Assembly (NCBI GenBank): GCA_016704895.1
Contig: JADIZG010000072.1
Coordinates: forward strand, 62,001 to 126,000
Source: Betaproteobacteria bacterium
GTDB taxonomy: Bacteria; Pseudomonadota; Gammaproteobacteria; Burkholderiales; Casimicrobiaceae
Length of the DNA: 64,000 nucleotides
Direction: 5' to 3'
Each line of letters begins with the position of its first letter. Positions within the stretch are counted from its first letter, which is position 1. Below are positions 17,609-26,731 of the stretch, one piece after another. The position numbers and the translations under genes are program-made. Under the pieces are notes generated by a model. The model ran no database searches, had not been told where the DNA came from, and saw only the letters and a list, made by a program, of their open reading frames with translations.

Positions 17609-18241
17609 ATGAACAGGCAGATGATGATCGGGCTCGCGGGGACCGTCGCGATCGTGGTCGCGGGATGCGCGGCGATGCAGACGGGGCCGACCGACCCCGC
17701 GATCGAGGCGAAAGCCGTGGAGATGATGAAGACGTCCTTCAAGGACAAGGGCCAGGCCAAGCTCGCCCGGCTCAACCAGGACGAGACGCAGCACCTGTGC
17801 AGCGTCTGGGGCGGCAAGGAAATGCCGAAGGACGTCGCCGAAAAGATCGAGAGGGCCAACCTGGCGCTGATCAAGTGGCCGGCCGACGGCAAGCTCGTCG
17901 GCGACTGGAAGCAGGGCGAGAAGATCGCGCAGGAAGGCCGCGGCATGCAGTACTCGGACAGCCCGACCGGCCCGGTCGGCGCCAACTGCTACGCGTGCCA
18001 CCAGCTGTCGAAGCAGGAGGTGAGCTACGGCACGATGGGGCCGTCGCTCCACAACTTCGCGAAGATCCGCGGCTACACCGAGGAGACGCGCCGCTACGCC
18101 TGGAGCAAGGTGTGGAACGCGCAGGCGTTCAGCGCGTGCACGAACATGCCGCGGTTCGGCCACAACGGCATCCTGTCCGAGCAGCAGGTCCGCGACGTCG
18201 TCGCGCTGCTGGTGGATCCGGCGTCGCCCGTCAACCAGTGA
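17609..18241 (+). CDS. soxX: Sulfur oxidation c-type cytochrome SoxX
   Basis: A 210-residue monoheme cytochrome that accepts electrons from SoxA. The heme site is NCYACHQL (about residues 128-135) and the likely axial methionine is in CTNMPRFGHNG. It has the long N-terminal region of larger SoxX proteins. The leader ends in VAGC (Cys20), a lipobox, so this SoxX may be membrane-anchored. It starts 13 bases after soxA, and its stop overlaps the next gene as GTGA. Confidence 0.93.
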   Translation: MNRQMMIGLAGTVAIVVAGCAAMQTGPTDPAIEAKAVEMMKTSFKDKGQAKLARLNQDETQHLCSVWGGKEMPKDVAEKIERANLALIKWPADGKLVGDWKQGEKIAQEGRGMQYSDSPTGPVGANCYACHQLSKQEVSYGTMGPSLHNFAKIRGYTEETRRYAWSKVWNAQAFSACTNMPRFGHNGILSEQQVRDVVALLVDPASPVNQ

Positions 18242-18762
18242 CGGGACGCCGGACCGCGCTCCGCCGCCTGGCCGCCGCGACCGCGGCGCTCGCGGCGGGC
18301 GTCGTTCCGGCGGCGCGCGCGGCGAAGGGCGCGGCGGCGCGCGTCGGCGACCGCGTCGCGTGGCGCGACGTGACGCTCCTCGACGGCACGACGCTGCCGG
18401 CGTCGCTGCTCGAGAACGGGCCTCCCGTGGTCGTCGAGATCTGGGCGACCTGGTGCCCGTTCTGCAAGCGCCAGAACCCGCACCTGCAGGCGCTCGCCGA
18501 GCGCCATCGCGGCACGCTCACCGTGCTCGCGCTTTCGATCGACAAGGACCCCGAGAAGGCGCGCGCGTACCTGAAGGAGCACGGCTACACGTTCGCCGCG
18601 GCGATCGCCGGCGCCGACACCGAGCGCTGGTTCGGCAAGCGCGAGGGATTGCCCGAGGTGTACGTCGTCGACGGCGGGCGCATCGTGTTCCGCGAGATCG
18701 GCGAGATGTTCCCCGAGGACGTCGCGGCGCTGGGCCGCTTTGCCGTCCGCCGCGCGGGGTGA
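18238..18762 (+). CDS. soxW: Thioredoxin-like protein of the sox cluster (SoxW/TlpA type)
   Basis: A 174-residue exported thioredoxin-fold protein. An N-terminal signal (to about residue 25) precedes VGDRVAWRDVTLLDGTTLP, and the redox site is WATWCPFCKRQNPH (Cys residues about 75 and 78). Such proteins keep the SoxY cysteine or the cytochromes reduced; the assignment to SoxW rather than another TlpA-like protein rests on the neighbourhood. GTG 18238 overlaps the soxX stop by four bases, and soxB starts four bases after its stop, so translation is coupled. Confidence 0.78.
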   Translation: MTGRRTALRRLAAATAALAAGVVPAARAAKGAAARVGDRVAWRDVTLLDGTTLPASLLENGPPVVVEIWATWCPFCKRQNPHLQALAERHRGTLTVLALSIDKDPEKARAYLKEHGYTFAAAIAGADTERWFGKREGLPEVYVVDGGRIVFREIGEMFPEDVAALGRFAVRRAG

Positions 18763-18766
18763 CGCG

Positions 18767-20489
18767 ATGAACCGTCGGGAGTTCCTCCAGGTCGTCGCCG
18801 CGGCTGCCGCGGCAGGGCTGCCGCTCGACGCGCGCTCCGCCCTCGACCTCGCGGCGGGCGCGTCGTTCTACGATTCGATCGAGCGCTTCGGCAACGTCAG
18901 CCTGCTGCACTTCACCGACTGCCACGCGCAGCTGAAGCCGATCTTCTTTCGCGAGCCCTCGGTCAACCTCGGCATCGGCCAGGCGATGGGCCAGCCGCCG
19001 CACCTGGTCGGCGAGGCGCTGCTGAGGCACTTCGGGATCCGGCCCGGCACGCGCGAGGCGCACGCGTTCACGTTCCTCGACTTCGAGCGTGCCGCGAAGG
19101 CGTACGGCGCGATCGGCGGCTTCGCGCACCTCGCGACGCTCGTGAAGAAGCTTCGCGCGTCCCGCCCCGGCGCGCTGCTGCTCGACGGCGGCGACACGTG
19201 GCAGGGCTCGGCCACGGCGCTGTGGACGAAGGGCCAGGACATGGTCGACGCGTGCAAGCTGCTCGGCGTCGACGTGATGACCGGCCACTGGGAGTTCACG
19301 CTCGGCGCCGACCGGGTGAAGGAGATCGTCGAGAAGGATTTCGCGGGCAAGGTCGACTTCGTCGCGCAGAACGTGAAGACGACCGATTTCGGCGATGCCG
19401 TGTTCAGCCCGTACGTGATCCGGCCGGTGAACGGCGTGCCGGTCGCGATCGTCGGCCAGGCATTTCCGTACACGCCGATCGCGAACCCGCGCTACTTCGT
19501 GCCCGAGTGGACGTTCGGCATCCAGGAGCAGGAGCTGCAGAAGGTCGTCGACGAGGCGCGCGGCAAGGGCGCGCAGGCGGTCGTGCTGCTGTCCCACAAC
19601 GGGATGGACGTCGACCTGAAGCTCGCGTCGCGCGTGTCGGGCATCGACGCGATCCTCGGCGGTCACACGCACGACGGCGTGCCGCAGCCGACGCTCGTCG
19701 CGAACCGCGGCGGCAGGACGCTCGTGACGAATGCCGGCAGCAACGGCAAGTTCCTCGCGGTGCTCGACCTCGACGTGCGCGGCGGCAAGGTGGCGGACTT
19801 CCGCTACCGGCTCGTCCCGGTGTTCGCGGCGCTGCTCCCCCCGGATCGCGAGATGGCCGCGCTGATCGCGAAGCACCGCGAGCCGTACGCGGCCAAGCTC
19901 GAGGAGCCGCTCGCGGTCACCGAGACGCTGCTCTACCGTCGCGGCAACTTCAACGGCACCTTCGACCAGCTGATCGTCGACGCGCTGATGCGGGAGAAGG
20001 ACGCGCCGATCGCGTTCTCGCCCGGCTTCCGCTGGGGCACGACGCTGCTGCCGGGGCAGCCGATCCGGCGCGAGCACCTGATGGACCAGACGGCGATCAG
20101 CTACCCGTTCGTCACGGTGAACGAGATGAAGGGCGAGACGATCAGGACGATCCTCGAGGACGTCGCCGACAACCTGTTCAACCCGGACCCGTACTACCAG
20201 CAGGGCGGCGACATGGTGCGGGTCGGCGGGCTCGCCTACACGATCGACCCGGCACGCGAAGGCGGGAAGCCGCATCACGCGCATGGAGCTCGCCGGCAAG
20301 CCGATCGACGCCGACAGGACCTACAAGGTCGCCGGCTGGGCGCCGGTGTCCGAGGAGGCGAGGAAGGCGGGCGGCGAGCCGATCTGGGACCTGGTCGAGC
20401 GATACCTCGTCCGCGAGAAGACGATACGCGCGCGGCCGCTCAACCGGCCCGAGATCGTCGGCGTGAAGGGCAATCCCGGCATCGCGTAG
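18767..20489 (+). CDS. soxB: Thiosulfohydrolase SoxB (frameshifted near the end)
   Basis: Dimanganese hydrolase that releases sulfate from the SoxY-bound intermediate. The Tat-like start is MNRREFLQVVAAAA. Metal and substrate motifs are intact: HFTDCHAQLKP, LDGGDTWQGSA, TGHWEFTLG, LSHNGMD and GGHTHDG; the 5'-nucleotidase C domain runs from about residue 390. The frame breaks at 20264-20266, where three Gs stand and two restore the reading YTIDPAREGGSRITRMELAG; the second frame continues to PGIA and stop at 20489. The remaining 70 residues are well conserved, so a sequencing insertion is more likely than a dead gene. Confidence 0.92.
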
Positions 20490-20570
20490 CGGCCCGGGTT
20501 GACCGGGATCATGAACGGTCCGCGCGTTCGGCGCGAGGATCAACGCATGCGATCACCGGAGGAACCTGCG

Positions 20571-21092
20571 ATGACGACGACCCGTTCCTGGACAGGCCTG
20601 GCGGCAGCCGCCGCGCTGGCGACCGCCTTCGCGGGCAGCGCTCTCGCGCAGACCCCGAAGCTCACGATCCCGCTCACGACGCTGCAGACCGGAACGGCGC
20701 TCACGGCCGCGCAGGCCGCGCTCGCGCGCTGCCAGAAGGACGGCCTGACGGTGGCGGTCGCGGTAGTCGACCGGGGAGGGGCGGTGCTTGCGTTGCTCCG
20801 CGATCCGCTCGCCGGCGCGCACACCGTGCAGACGGCGACGGGGAAAGCGTGGACCGCAGTGTCGTTCCGCACCGAAACGACCGAGCTCGCCGCGCTGACG
20901 CAGGCGGGCCGCCCGGCGTCCGGCGTGCGCGCGCTGCCCGGCGTGATCGCCGTCGGCGGCGGCATGATGATCCGCGCGAAGGGCGTGCTGCTCGGCGGCA
21001 TCGGCGTGTCCGGCGCCCCGGGCGGCGATCAGGACGACGTCTGCGCCAAGGCGGGCCTCGCTGCGATCGTCGACTCGATCGAGCTCGAGTAG
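20571..21092 (+). CDS. Exported GlcG/HbpS family heme-binding-like protein
   Basis: A 173-residue protein with a signal peptide (to ALAQT, about residue 26) and a GlcG/HbpS domain: VAVAVVDRGGAVLALLRD, the TGKAWTAVSFR helix, and the typical VGGGMMIRAKGVLLGGIGVSG. Members bind heme or cobalamin-like ligands or have no known ligand. ATG 20571 follows ggagga. It lies 80 bases after soxB in the same direction and may be transcribed with it; a role in heme supply for SoxXA is only a guess. Confidence 0.8.
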   Translation: MTTTRSWTGLAAAAALATAFAGSALAQTPKLTIPLTTLQTGTALTAAQAALARCQKDGLTVAVAVVDRGGAVLALLRDPLAGAHTVQTATGKAWTAVSFRTETTELAALTQAGRPASGVRALPGVIAVGGGMMIRAKGVLLGGIGVSGAPGGDQDDVCAKAGLAAIVDSIELE

Positions 21093-21133
21093 CGCGAAGG
21101 TCCGCGGATTCCGGTGCGCCGGGCGCGGCAGCG

Positions 21134-21952
21134 CTATGGCGCGGGGGGATCCGCGCGGCGCTCGTTCAGCACCTCGCCGATCGGTCGCTCGAGCAGCGCC
21201 TCGACGTCGCGCCCGCGCTCCTTCAGCGCGTCGAACTCCGCCTCGAGCGTCTCGACCGACTGCTTGCCGCGGCGGGCGAGGAACCGCGCGAGCCCCGGCG
21301 GCAGGTCGCGCCGCTTCATCAATCCCTGGAGCCACGCGATCGACGCGTCCGCCACCGCGCGCAGGCCCATGAACGTGCCGATCATTCCCCACGGCGATCC
21401 GGTGACGCCCGCCACCGGGAACCCGAGGATCAGGCCGAGCTGCGTGACGAGGACGCGGATCGACGCGCCGCCGCAGGTCTCGCCCAGCCTCGCGAAGCTC
21501 CACTCGCGCAGATGCGGCAGGTCCGCCAGCAGGAACACGGCCTGCACGCCGGCCGCCCACGCCAGCGCGATCCTCGCGTCCTCCCAGCGCAGCGGCCCGC
21601 CGACGCCGAACAGGAACACCAGCAGCAGCACGAACACCCCGTGCGCGACCGTGAAGATGCCGGTGGTCGTGACGAACCCCCGGAGGTAGGTATTGCCGTC
21701 GCCGAGCTGCCGCACGGTGTCGGCGGCGTCCGCGTGGTGATCGGACACCGTGCTCAGCGGCGCATGGTGGCCGGTCTTCGACGTCGCTCGCCTGTGCGCG
21801 ACGATCCGGATCGCGCCGGTGACGAGCAGCAGCACGGTCTCGAACCAGAACAGCAGCAGGAGCGTAGCGGGCGAGCGCCCGTGGTAGATCACTTCCGCGA
21901 GCGGAATCGCGTTCATCAGCAACGCGTACGCGAGGGCCGGCAGGAATCCCAT
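21134..21952 (-). CDS. DUF6498-like multi-pass membrane protein
   Basis: About 272 residues. It starts MGFLPALAYALLMNAIPLAEVI, with about six predicted membrane segments (for example LLLLFWFETVLLLVTG, FVLLLVFLFGVG and LILGFPVAGVTGSPWGMI) and a charged C-terminal tail of about 60 residues. The layout resembles DUF6498 proteins, whose function is unknown. I chose ATG 21952 because the residues before it in the open frame are arginine-rich and unlike protein. It converges with the hbpS-like gene and is downstream of tyrS. Confidence 0.65.
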   Translation of the reverse strand: MGFLPALAYALLMNAIPLAEVIYHGRSPATLLLLFWFETVLLLVTGAIRIVAHRRATSKTGHHAPLSTVSDHHADAADTVRQLGDGNTYLRGFVTTTGIFTVAHGVFVLLLVFLFGVGGPLRWEDARIALAWAAGVQAVFLLADLPHLREWSFARLGETCGGASIRVLVTQLGLILGFPVAGVTGSPWGMIGTFMGLRAVADASIAWLQGLMKRRDLPPGLARFLARRGKQSVETLEAEFDALKERGRDVEALLERPIGEVLNERRADPPAP

Positions 21953-22088
21953 CGGATGGCTCCACGGCGCCCGGCGCGGAAGGCGCGCGGGATCGGCGCA
22001 CACGATACCCGTTCCGCACCGCCGGGTGCGCAGCACCTGCGGCGTCAGGACCGCTGCCCCGCGCGGACGGGGCGTGCGACGCGCGCAG

Positions 22089-23309
22089 CTAGCGCACGGT
22101 GACGCGCGCGAACCTGCGCTTGCCGGCCTGCACGACGACCGTCGCGCCCGCGGGCACCGTCGTGCCCTTGTCGGCGACGACTTCCCCGTCGAGCTTGAGG
22201 CCCTTGCCCGCGATCAGCCGCAGCGCGTCGGACGTCGAGTCGACGACGCCCGCCTGCTTCGCGAGGTTCGCGATCGCGATGCCGGCGCCCGCGGTCTCGA
22301 TCGCGATCTCGGGCATCGTGTCGGGCATCGCGCCGCCGCGGAAGCGCGCCTCGAAGCTCGCGAGCGCGCGCTCGGCGTCCGCCTTCGAGTGGAAGCGCGC
22401 GACGATCTCCTGCGCGAGCGCGACCTTCGCGTCGCGCGGATTGCGGCCGGCTTCGCACTCGCGCCTCAGCGCCGAGACCTCGCCCATCGGCCGGAACGAC
22501 AGCAGCAGGTAGTAGCGCCACATGAGCTCGTCGGAGATCGACATGAGCTTGCCGAACATCTCGTCGGGCGCCTCGTTGATGCCGACGTAGTTGCCCTTCG
22601 ACTTCGACATCTTGTCCGAGCCGTCGAGCCCCTCGAGCAGCGGCATCGTCAGCACGCACTGCGGCTCCTGGCCCGCCGACTTCTGCAGCTCGCGCCCGAC
22701 CAGCAGGTTGAACTTCTGGTCGGTGCCGCCGAGCTCGATGTCCGACTTCAGCGCGACGGAGTCGTAGCCCTGCATCAGCGGGTAGAGGAACTCGTGGACC
22801 GCGATCGGCAGGTGGCCCGTGTAGCGCTTGTGGAAGTCGTCGCGCTCGAGCATGCGCGCGACCGTGTACTGCGACGCGAGCCGGATCATGCCGGCGGCGC
22901 CGAGCGGCTCGCACCACTCCGAGTTGTAGCGGATCTCGGTGCGCGCGGGGTCGAGCACCTTCGACGCCTGCGCGTGGTACGTCTCGGCGTTCGCGCGGAT
23001 CGCCTCGCGCGTGAGCGGCGGCCGGGTCGCGTTGCGGCCCGAGGGGTCGCCGATCATCGACGTGAAGTCGCCGATCAGGAAGATCACCTGGTGGCCGAGG
23101 TCCTGCAGCTGCCGCATCTTGTTCAGCACGACCGTGTGCCCGAGATGGATGTCGGGCGCGGTCGGGTCGAGGCCCAGCTTGATGCGCAGCGGTTGGTTCG
23201 TCGACTGGGCGCGCGCGAGCTTGGCGCGAAGCTCGGTCTCGACGATCAGCTCGTCGGCGCCGCGCCGCGCGACCTCGATCTGGTGGTCGATGTCGATCGC
23301 CCCGGTCAT
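22089..23309 (-). CDS. tyrS: Tyrosyl-tRNA synthetase
   Basis: A 406-residue class I synthetase that charges tRNA-Tyr. The HIGH-like motif is DIHLGH (about residue 53), tyrosine-binding residues are in GLDPTAPD and QGYDSVALKSDIELGGTDQ, and the KMSKS loop is DKMSKSKGN. The C-terminal S4-like RNA-binding domain begins near DALRLIAGKGLKLDG. The sequence belongs to the longer TyrRZ-type group. ATG 23309 is five bases after the GST stop, so both are likely one transcript. Confidence 0.95.
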   Translation of the reverse strand: MTGAIDIDHQIEVARRGADELIVETELRAKLARAQSTNQPLRIKLGLDPTAPDIHLGHTVVLNKMRQLQDLGHQVIFLIGDFTSMIGDPSGRNATRPPLTREAIRANAETYHAQASKVLDPARTEIRYNSEWCEPLGAAGMIRLASQYTVARMLERDDFHKRYTGHLPIAVHEFLYPLMQGYDSVALKSDIELGGTDQKFNLLVGRELQKSAGQEPQCVLTMPLLEGLDGSDKMSKSKGNYVGINEAPDEMFGKLMSISDELMWRYYLLLSFRPMGEVSALRRECEAGRNPRDAKVALAQEIVARFHSKADAERALASFEARFRGGAMPDTMPEIAIETAGAGIAIANLAKQAGVVDSTSDALRLIAGKGLKLDGEVVADKGTTVPAGATVVVQAGKRRFARVTVR

Positions 23310-23314
23310 CACCG

Positions 23315-23928
23315 TCACCCCTTCGCGTCCCGGTCGGCGACGGCGGCGCGCGCCGCCGGCCGCGCGTAGCAGCGGGCGTGCCAGTCCTTCACGTTCGGCC
23401 AGCGGTCGAGGCCGAACGCCGGCGCGCGGAAGAGCACCGCGGCGAGGTTGAGGTCGGCGATCGTGAACGTGTCGTCGGCGAGCCAGGGGCGCTTCGCGAG
23501 CGCTCCCTCGACGACGTCCAGCCGGCGCGGCAGCCTGGTCGCGGCGTCGGCGGCGATCTCCGGCTTGCGCTCGGCCTCGGGCAGGAACGTCGTGTGGTAG
23601 AACCACTGCCCCATCGGCGTCTCGACCTCGGACGACGCGAACAGCGTCCACTGGTAGAGAGGCCCTCGCCCTGGAGCGTCGCCGGCCACAGCTTGCCGGC
23701 CTTCCGCGCGAGGTAGAGGTTGATCGCCAGCGACTCGAACAGCGCGAAGCCGTCGTCGACGATCGCGGGCACGACGCCCAGCGGATGCACGGCAAGGTAG
23801 TCCGGCCCCTTGATCTCGGGACCCTTGTAGTGGTGCTTGACGTGCTCGTACGCGAGTCCGAGCTCGCGCGCCGCCCAGAGGACGCGGAAGGCCCGGGAGG
23901 CGGCGACGCCGTAGATCGTGAGGCTCAT
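23315..23928 (-). CDS. Glutathione S-transferase family protein (frameshifted)
   Basis: A GST of about 204 residues. The N-terminal thioredoxin-like domain is seen from MSLTIYGVAASRAFRVLWAA at 23928, with the cis-proline and glutathione contacts in GVVPAIVDDG and FESLAINLYLA. The helical C-terminal domain (LYQWTLFASSEVE to ARAAVADRDAKG) continues in another frame; the break lies at about 23657-23665, where a duplicated TC dinucleotide (or loss of one base) explains it. Both halves are conserved, so the break is probably a sequence error. It is upstream of tyrS and divergent from the M23 peptidase gene. Confidence 0.82.
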
Positions 23929-23952
23929 GGTGTCCGACCCTGGAATGGGCTT

Positions 23953-23961
23953 TGCTAGAAT
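23953..23961 (+). promoter_or_regulatory. Extended -10 promoter abutting the M23 peptidase start
   Basis: TGCTAGAAT is an extended -10 element whose expected transcription start (about 23967-23968) coincides with the ATG at 23968. No ribosome binding site lies between them, so the mRNA may be leaderless. Confidence 0.45.
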
Positions 23962-23967
23962 CACACG

Positions 23968-25335
23968 ATGGCCGGCGAACCCGACGACACGCGCGTGCGC
24001 GAACCCGGCATTCTAGCCGATCGTCCCGACGAGGCTGCGGGGCGGCGGGCCGCCGCGCGCCCGTCCCGGTGGCTGCTGGTGGCGATCGCGGCGCTCGGAC
24101 TGACGGGGGTGGCTGCGTTCGGCCTCGCGCCCGGCACGGCCGTCGACCCGGTGCCGACGACCCTCACGGTGCGCGACCTCGAGCTGCCCCGGGTCGAGGA
24201 TGCGGCCGGCGAGCGCGCCGACGCCCCCTACTGGCGCGAGGAGCGCGTCCGGCGCGGCGACACGATCGGCGAGCTGCTCGCCCGCGCCGGCGTCGACGAT
24301 GCCGACCTTCGCGCGCTCGTGCGCACCGACCCTGCGGCGCGCCTGCTCTACCAGTTGAAGCCGGGCCAGGCGGTGCGCGTCGCGACCGACGCGGACGGCG
24401 CACTCGTCGAGCTGCGCTTCTCGCCTGCCGCGTCGCAGATGCTGACGATCCGCCGCGACCGCGACGGCCTGCACGCGAGCCGCGGCGAAGCGGACGTCGA
24501 GACGCGCGTCGCGCTCAGGTCCGGCGTCGTCGCCTCGTCGCTGTTCGGCGCCGCCGACGCGGTCGGCCTGCCGGACGCGATCACGCTCGCGCTCGCCGAC
24601 GCGTTCTCCGGCGACATCGACTTCTACCACGACCTGCGCCGCGGCGACCGCTTCGCCGTGGTCTACGAGACGCTGCACGTCGACGGCGAGCCTGCCGGCA
24701 CGGGCCGCATCCTCGCCGCCGAGTTCGAGAACCGCGGCAAGGTGCTGCGCGCTTTCCGGTGGACCGCTCCGGACGGCACCGAGGGCTACTACACCGAGGA
24801 TGGCCGCAACGCGCGCAAGGCGTTCCTGCGCTCGCCGATGGAGTTCTCGCGCGTGACCAGCGGCTTCACGCTCGCGCGCATGCACCCGATCCTGAACACG
24901 TGGAGAGCGCACCGTGGCGTCGACTACGGCGCGCCGACGGGGACGCCGATCCGCGCGACCGCGAGCGGCGTCGTCGCGTTCGCGGGCCGGCAGGGCGGCT
25001 ACGGCAACGTCGTCATCGTCCGGCACGGCGGTTCTTACTCGACGCTGTACGCCCACCTGTCGCGGTTCGCGAAGGGGGTGGTGGCGGGTGCGCGTGTCGG
25101 GCAGGGCGACACGATCGGCCATGTCGGCCAGACCGGCTGGGCGACCGGCCCGCACCTGCACTACGAGTTCCGCGTCGGCGACGAGCCGCGCAACCCGCTG
25201 ACCGCCGCGATGCCCAGCGCCGAGGCGGTTCCGGCGGCGCAGCGCGGGGCGTTCGCCGCGGCGATCGCACCCGTTGCCGAGGACCTCGCCGTCGCGCGAC
25301 GCTTCCCGCACGCCGTACTCGCCGCCACGAACTAG
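23968..25335 (+). CDS. M23 family metallopeptidase (murein endopeptidase-like)
   Basis: A 455-residue membrane-anchored protein. It has a cytoplasmic N-terminus, one membrane segment (WLLVAIAALGLTGVAAFGL, residues about 34-52), a LysM-like or OapA-like region (RRGDTIGELLARAGV), a linker domain, and a C-terminal LytM/M23 domain with zinc ligands in HRGVDYGAP (about residue 318) and HLHYEF (about residue 395). All catalytic histidines and the aspartate are present, so an active D,D-endopeptidase of the MepM type is likely. The tyrS/M23/anmK order fits joint cell-wall turnover and recycling. Confidence 0.88.
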   Translation: MAGEPDDTRVREPGILADRPDEAAGRRAAARPSRWLLVAIAALGLTGVAAFGLAPGTAVDPVPTTLTVRDLELPRVEDAAGERADAPYWREERVRRGDTIGELLARAGVDDADLRALVRTDPAARLLYQLKPGQAVRVATDADGALVELRFSPAASQMLTIRRDRDGLHASRGEADVETRVALRSGVVASSLFGAADAVGLPDAITLALADAFSGDIDFYHDLRRGDRFAVVYETLHVDGEPAGTGRILAAEFENRGKVLRAFRWTAPDGTEGYYTEDGRNARKAFLRSPMEFSRVTSGFTLARMHPILNTWRAHRGVDYGAPTGTPIRATASGVVAFAGRQGGYGNVVIVRHGGSYSTLYAHLSRFAKGVVAGARVGQGDTIGHVGQTGWATGPHLHYEFRVGDEPRNPLTAAMPSAEAVPAAQRGAFAAAIAPVAEDLAVARRFPHAVLAATN

Positions 25336-25340
25336 ATGAC

Positions 25341-25382
25341 CCCCCGGAGCTCGCTGCGCGAGCCTCCCCCCGAGGGGGCACG
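25341..25382. repeat. Structured GC-rich repeat, copy 1
   Basis: A 42-base copy: a short hairpin gctcgctgcgcgagc followed by CTCCCCCCGAGGGGGC. It is nearly identical to the copy at 25425-25466, and a variant with compensating changes lies at 58279. Confidence 0.75.
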
Positions 25383-25424
25383 CGCCCCCCCGAGGGGGCA
25401 GGCCCTGCGGGCGCGGGATGACGT

Positions 25425-25490
25425 CCCCCGAAGCTCGCTGCGCGAGCCTCCCCCCGAGGGGGCACGGCGACCTCGGGGCGGCCCGTCGAT
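25425..25490. repeat. Structured GC-rich repeat, copy 2
   Basis: It repeats copy 1 after 84 bases and extends further with cgacctcggggcggcccgtcg (25466-25488). That extension is shared with the copy inside the murF 3' end at 58326-58348. It lies between the M23 peptidase gene and anmK. Confidence 0.75.
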
Positions 25491-25523
25491 CGCCGAGGGT
25501 CGCCAACCGTCGCTGGCGCGCGA

Positions 25524-26645
25524 GTGAACGCGATGTCCCGCGAACGCTACGCGGGGGTGATGTCCGGCACGAGCCTCGACGGCGTCGACGCCGTCGTCGC
25601 CGACTTCGCCGCGGGCCCGGGCCGGGTGTGCGAGACGCTCGGCGCCGCCCATGTGCCCTTCCCCCGCGAGCTCCGCGCGACGCTCGCCGAGCTCCAGTCG
25701 AGCGGACCCGACGAGCTCGTCCGTGCCGCCGACGCGTCGATCGCGCTCGCCGACCTCTATGCGGAAGCGATCCTCGCGGCGTGCGCCAACGCCGCCGTCG
25801 ACGCGGCGACGCTGGCTGCCGCGGGCGTGCACGGGCAGACCGTGCGCCACCGTCCCGACCTCGGCTGGACGATCCAGCTCAACGACGCGGCGCGCGTGGC
25901 CGAGCGCGCGGGCGTCACCGTCGTTGCCGACTTCCGGCGTCGTGACGTGGCGGCCGGCGGGCAGGGCGCGCCGCTGGTGCCCGCGTTCCACGCCGCGCTG
26001 TTCGGCGGCGCCGAGGCGCACCGGGTCGTCGTGAACATCGGGGGCATCGCGAACCTCACCGACCTGCCACCCGCCGGCGACGTGCGCGGCTTCGACACGG
26101 GCCCGGGCAACGTGCTCTCCGACCTCTGGCATGCGGAGCATCGCGGCGGCGCGTTCGACGAGCACGGCGCGTGGGCCGCGACCGGCAGGCCCATCGCTTC
26201 GCTGCTCGCCGCGATGCTCGCCGACCCGTACTTCGCGATGCCTCCGCCGAAGAGCACCGGACGCGACCGCTTCCACTCGGCCTGGCTCGACGAGCACCTC
26301 GCGCGCACGGCCCCGGACGCCGCGCCGCCGGACGTGCAGGCGACGCTCGTCGCGCTGACGGCGCGCACGATCGCCGATGCGATCCGCCGCGTCGCGACGG
26401 ACGCGCGCGAGGTCCTCGTCTGCGGAGGCGGCGCACACAACGCGACGCTGATGGGCGCGCTCGCGCGCGAGTTGGCGCCTCGGGTCGTCGTGCCGACGTC
26501 TGATCGCGGTGTCGCGGTCGAGCACGTCGAGGCGCTCGCGTTCGCGTGGCTCGCCCGCGAGGCGCTGGCCGGGCGGCCCGCGAACCTCCCGGCCGTCACC
26601 GGCGCCGCGGGACCGCGCGTGCTGGGAGCGATCTACCCGCGCTGA
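25524..26645 (+). CDS. anmK: Anhydro-N-acetylmuramic acid kinase
   Basis: A 373-residue kinase that opens and phosphorylates 1,6-anhydroMurNAc during peptidoglycan recycling. It shows the phosphate loop MSGTSLDGVDAV near the start, VHGQTVRH, the signature NIGGIANLTDLP and the GFDTGPGNVLSD segment, then GGGAHNATLMGAL. GTG 25524 gives 373 residues; ATG 25533 three codons later is equally possible, and neither has a clear ribosome binding site. It follows the M23 peptidase after repeat DNA. Confidence 0.93.
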   Translation: MNAMSRERYAGVMSGTSLDGVDAVVADFAAGPGRVCETLGAAHVPFPRELRATLAELQSSGPDELVRAADASIALADLYAEAILAACANAAVDAATLAAAGVHGQTVRHRPDLGWTIQLNDAARVAERAGVTVVADFRRRDVAAGGQGAPLVPAFHAALFGGAEAHRVVVNIGGIANLTDLPPAGDVRGFDTGPGNVLSDLWHAEHRGGAFDEHGAWAATGRPIASLLAAMLADPYFAMPPPKSTGRDRFHSAWLDEHLARTAPDAAPPDVQATLVALTARTIADAIRRVATDAREVLVCGGGAHNATLMGALARELAPRVVVPTSDRGVAVEHVEALAFAWLAREALAGRPANLPAVTGAAGPRVLGAIYPR

Positions 26646-26731
26646 CCCCGTACCCGGGCGTGCCGCGCAACCGCGGGCGCCCGTCGTTCCCCATCCCTCG
26701 ATACCTGCTGCACGACGCCCAGGAGATTTCC

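Noticed and set aside
18518..20299. 593-codon minus-strand frame across soxB
   Set aside because: A shadow of the conserved SoxB coding strand with no motifs and low-complexity Arg/Val/Asp content.
25341..25490. Repeats as a CRISPR array
   Set aside because: Only two copies with self-complementary GC hairpins, no series of equal-length spacers, and no cas genes nearby.
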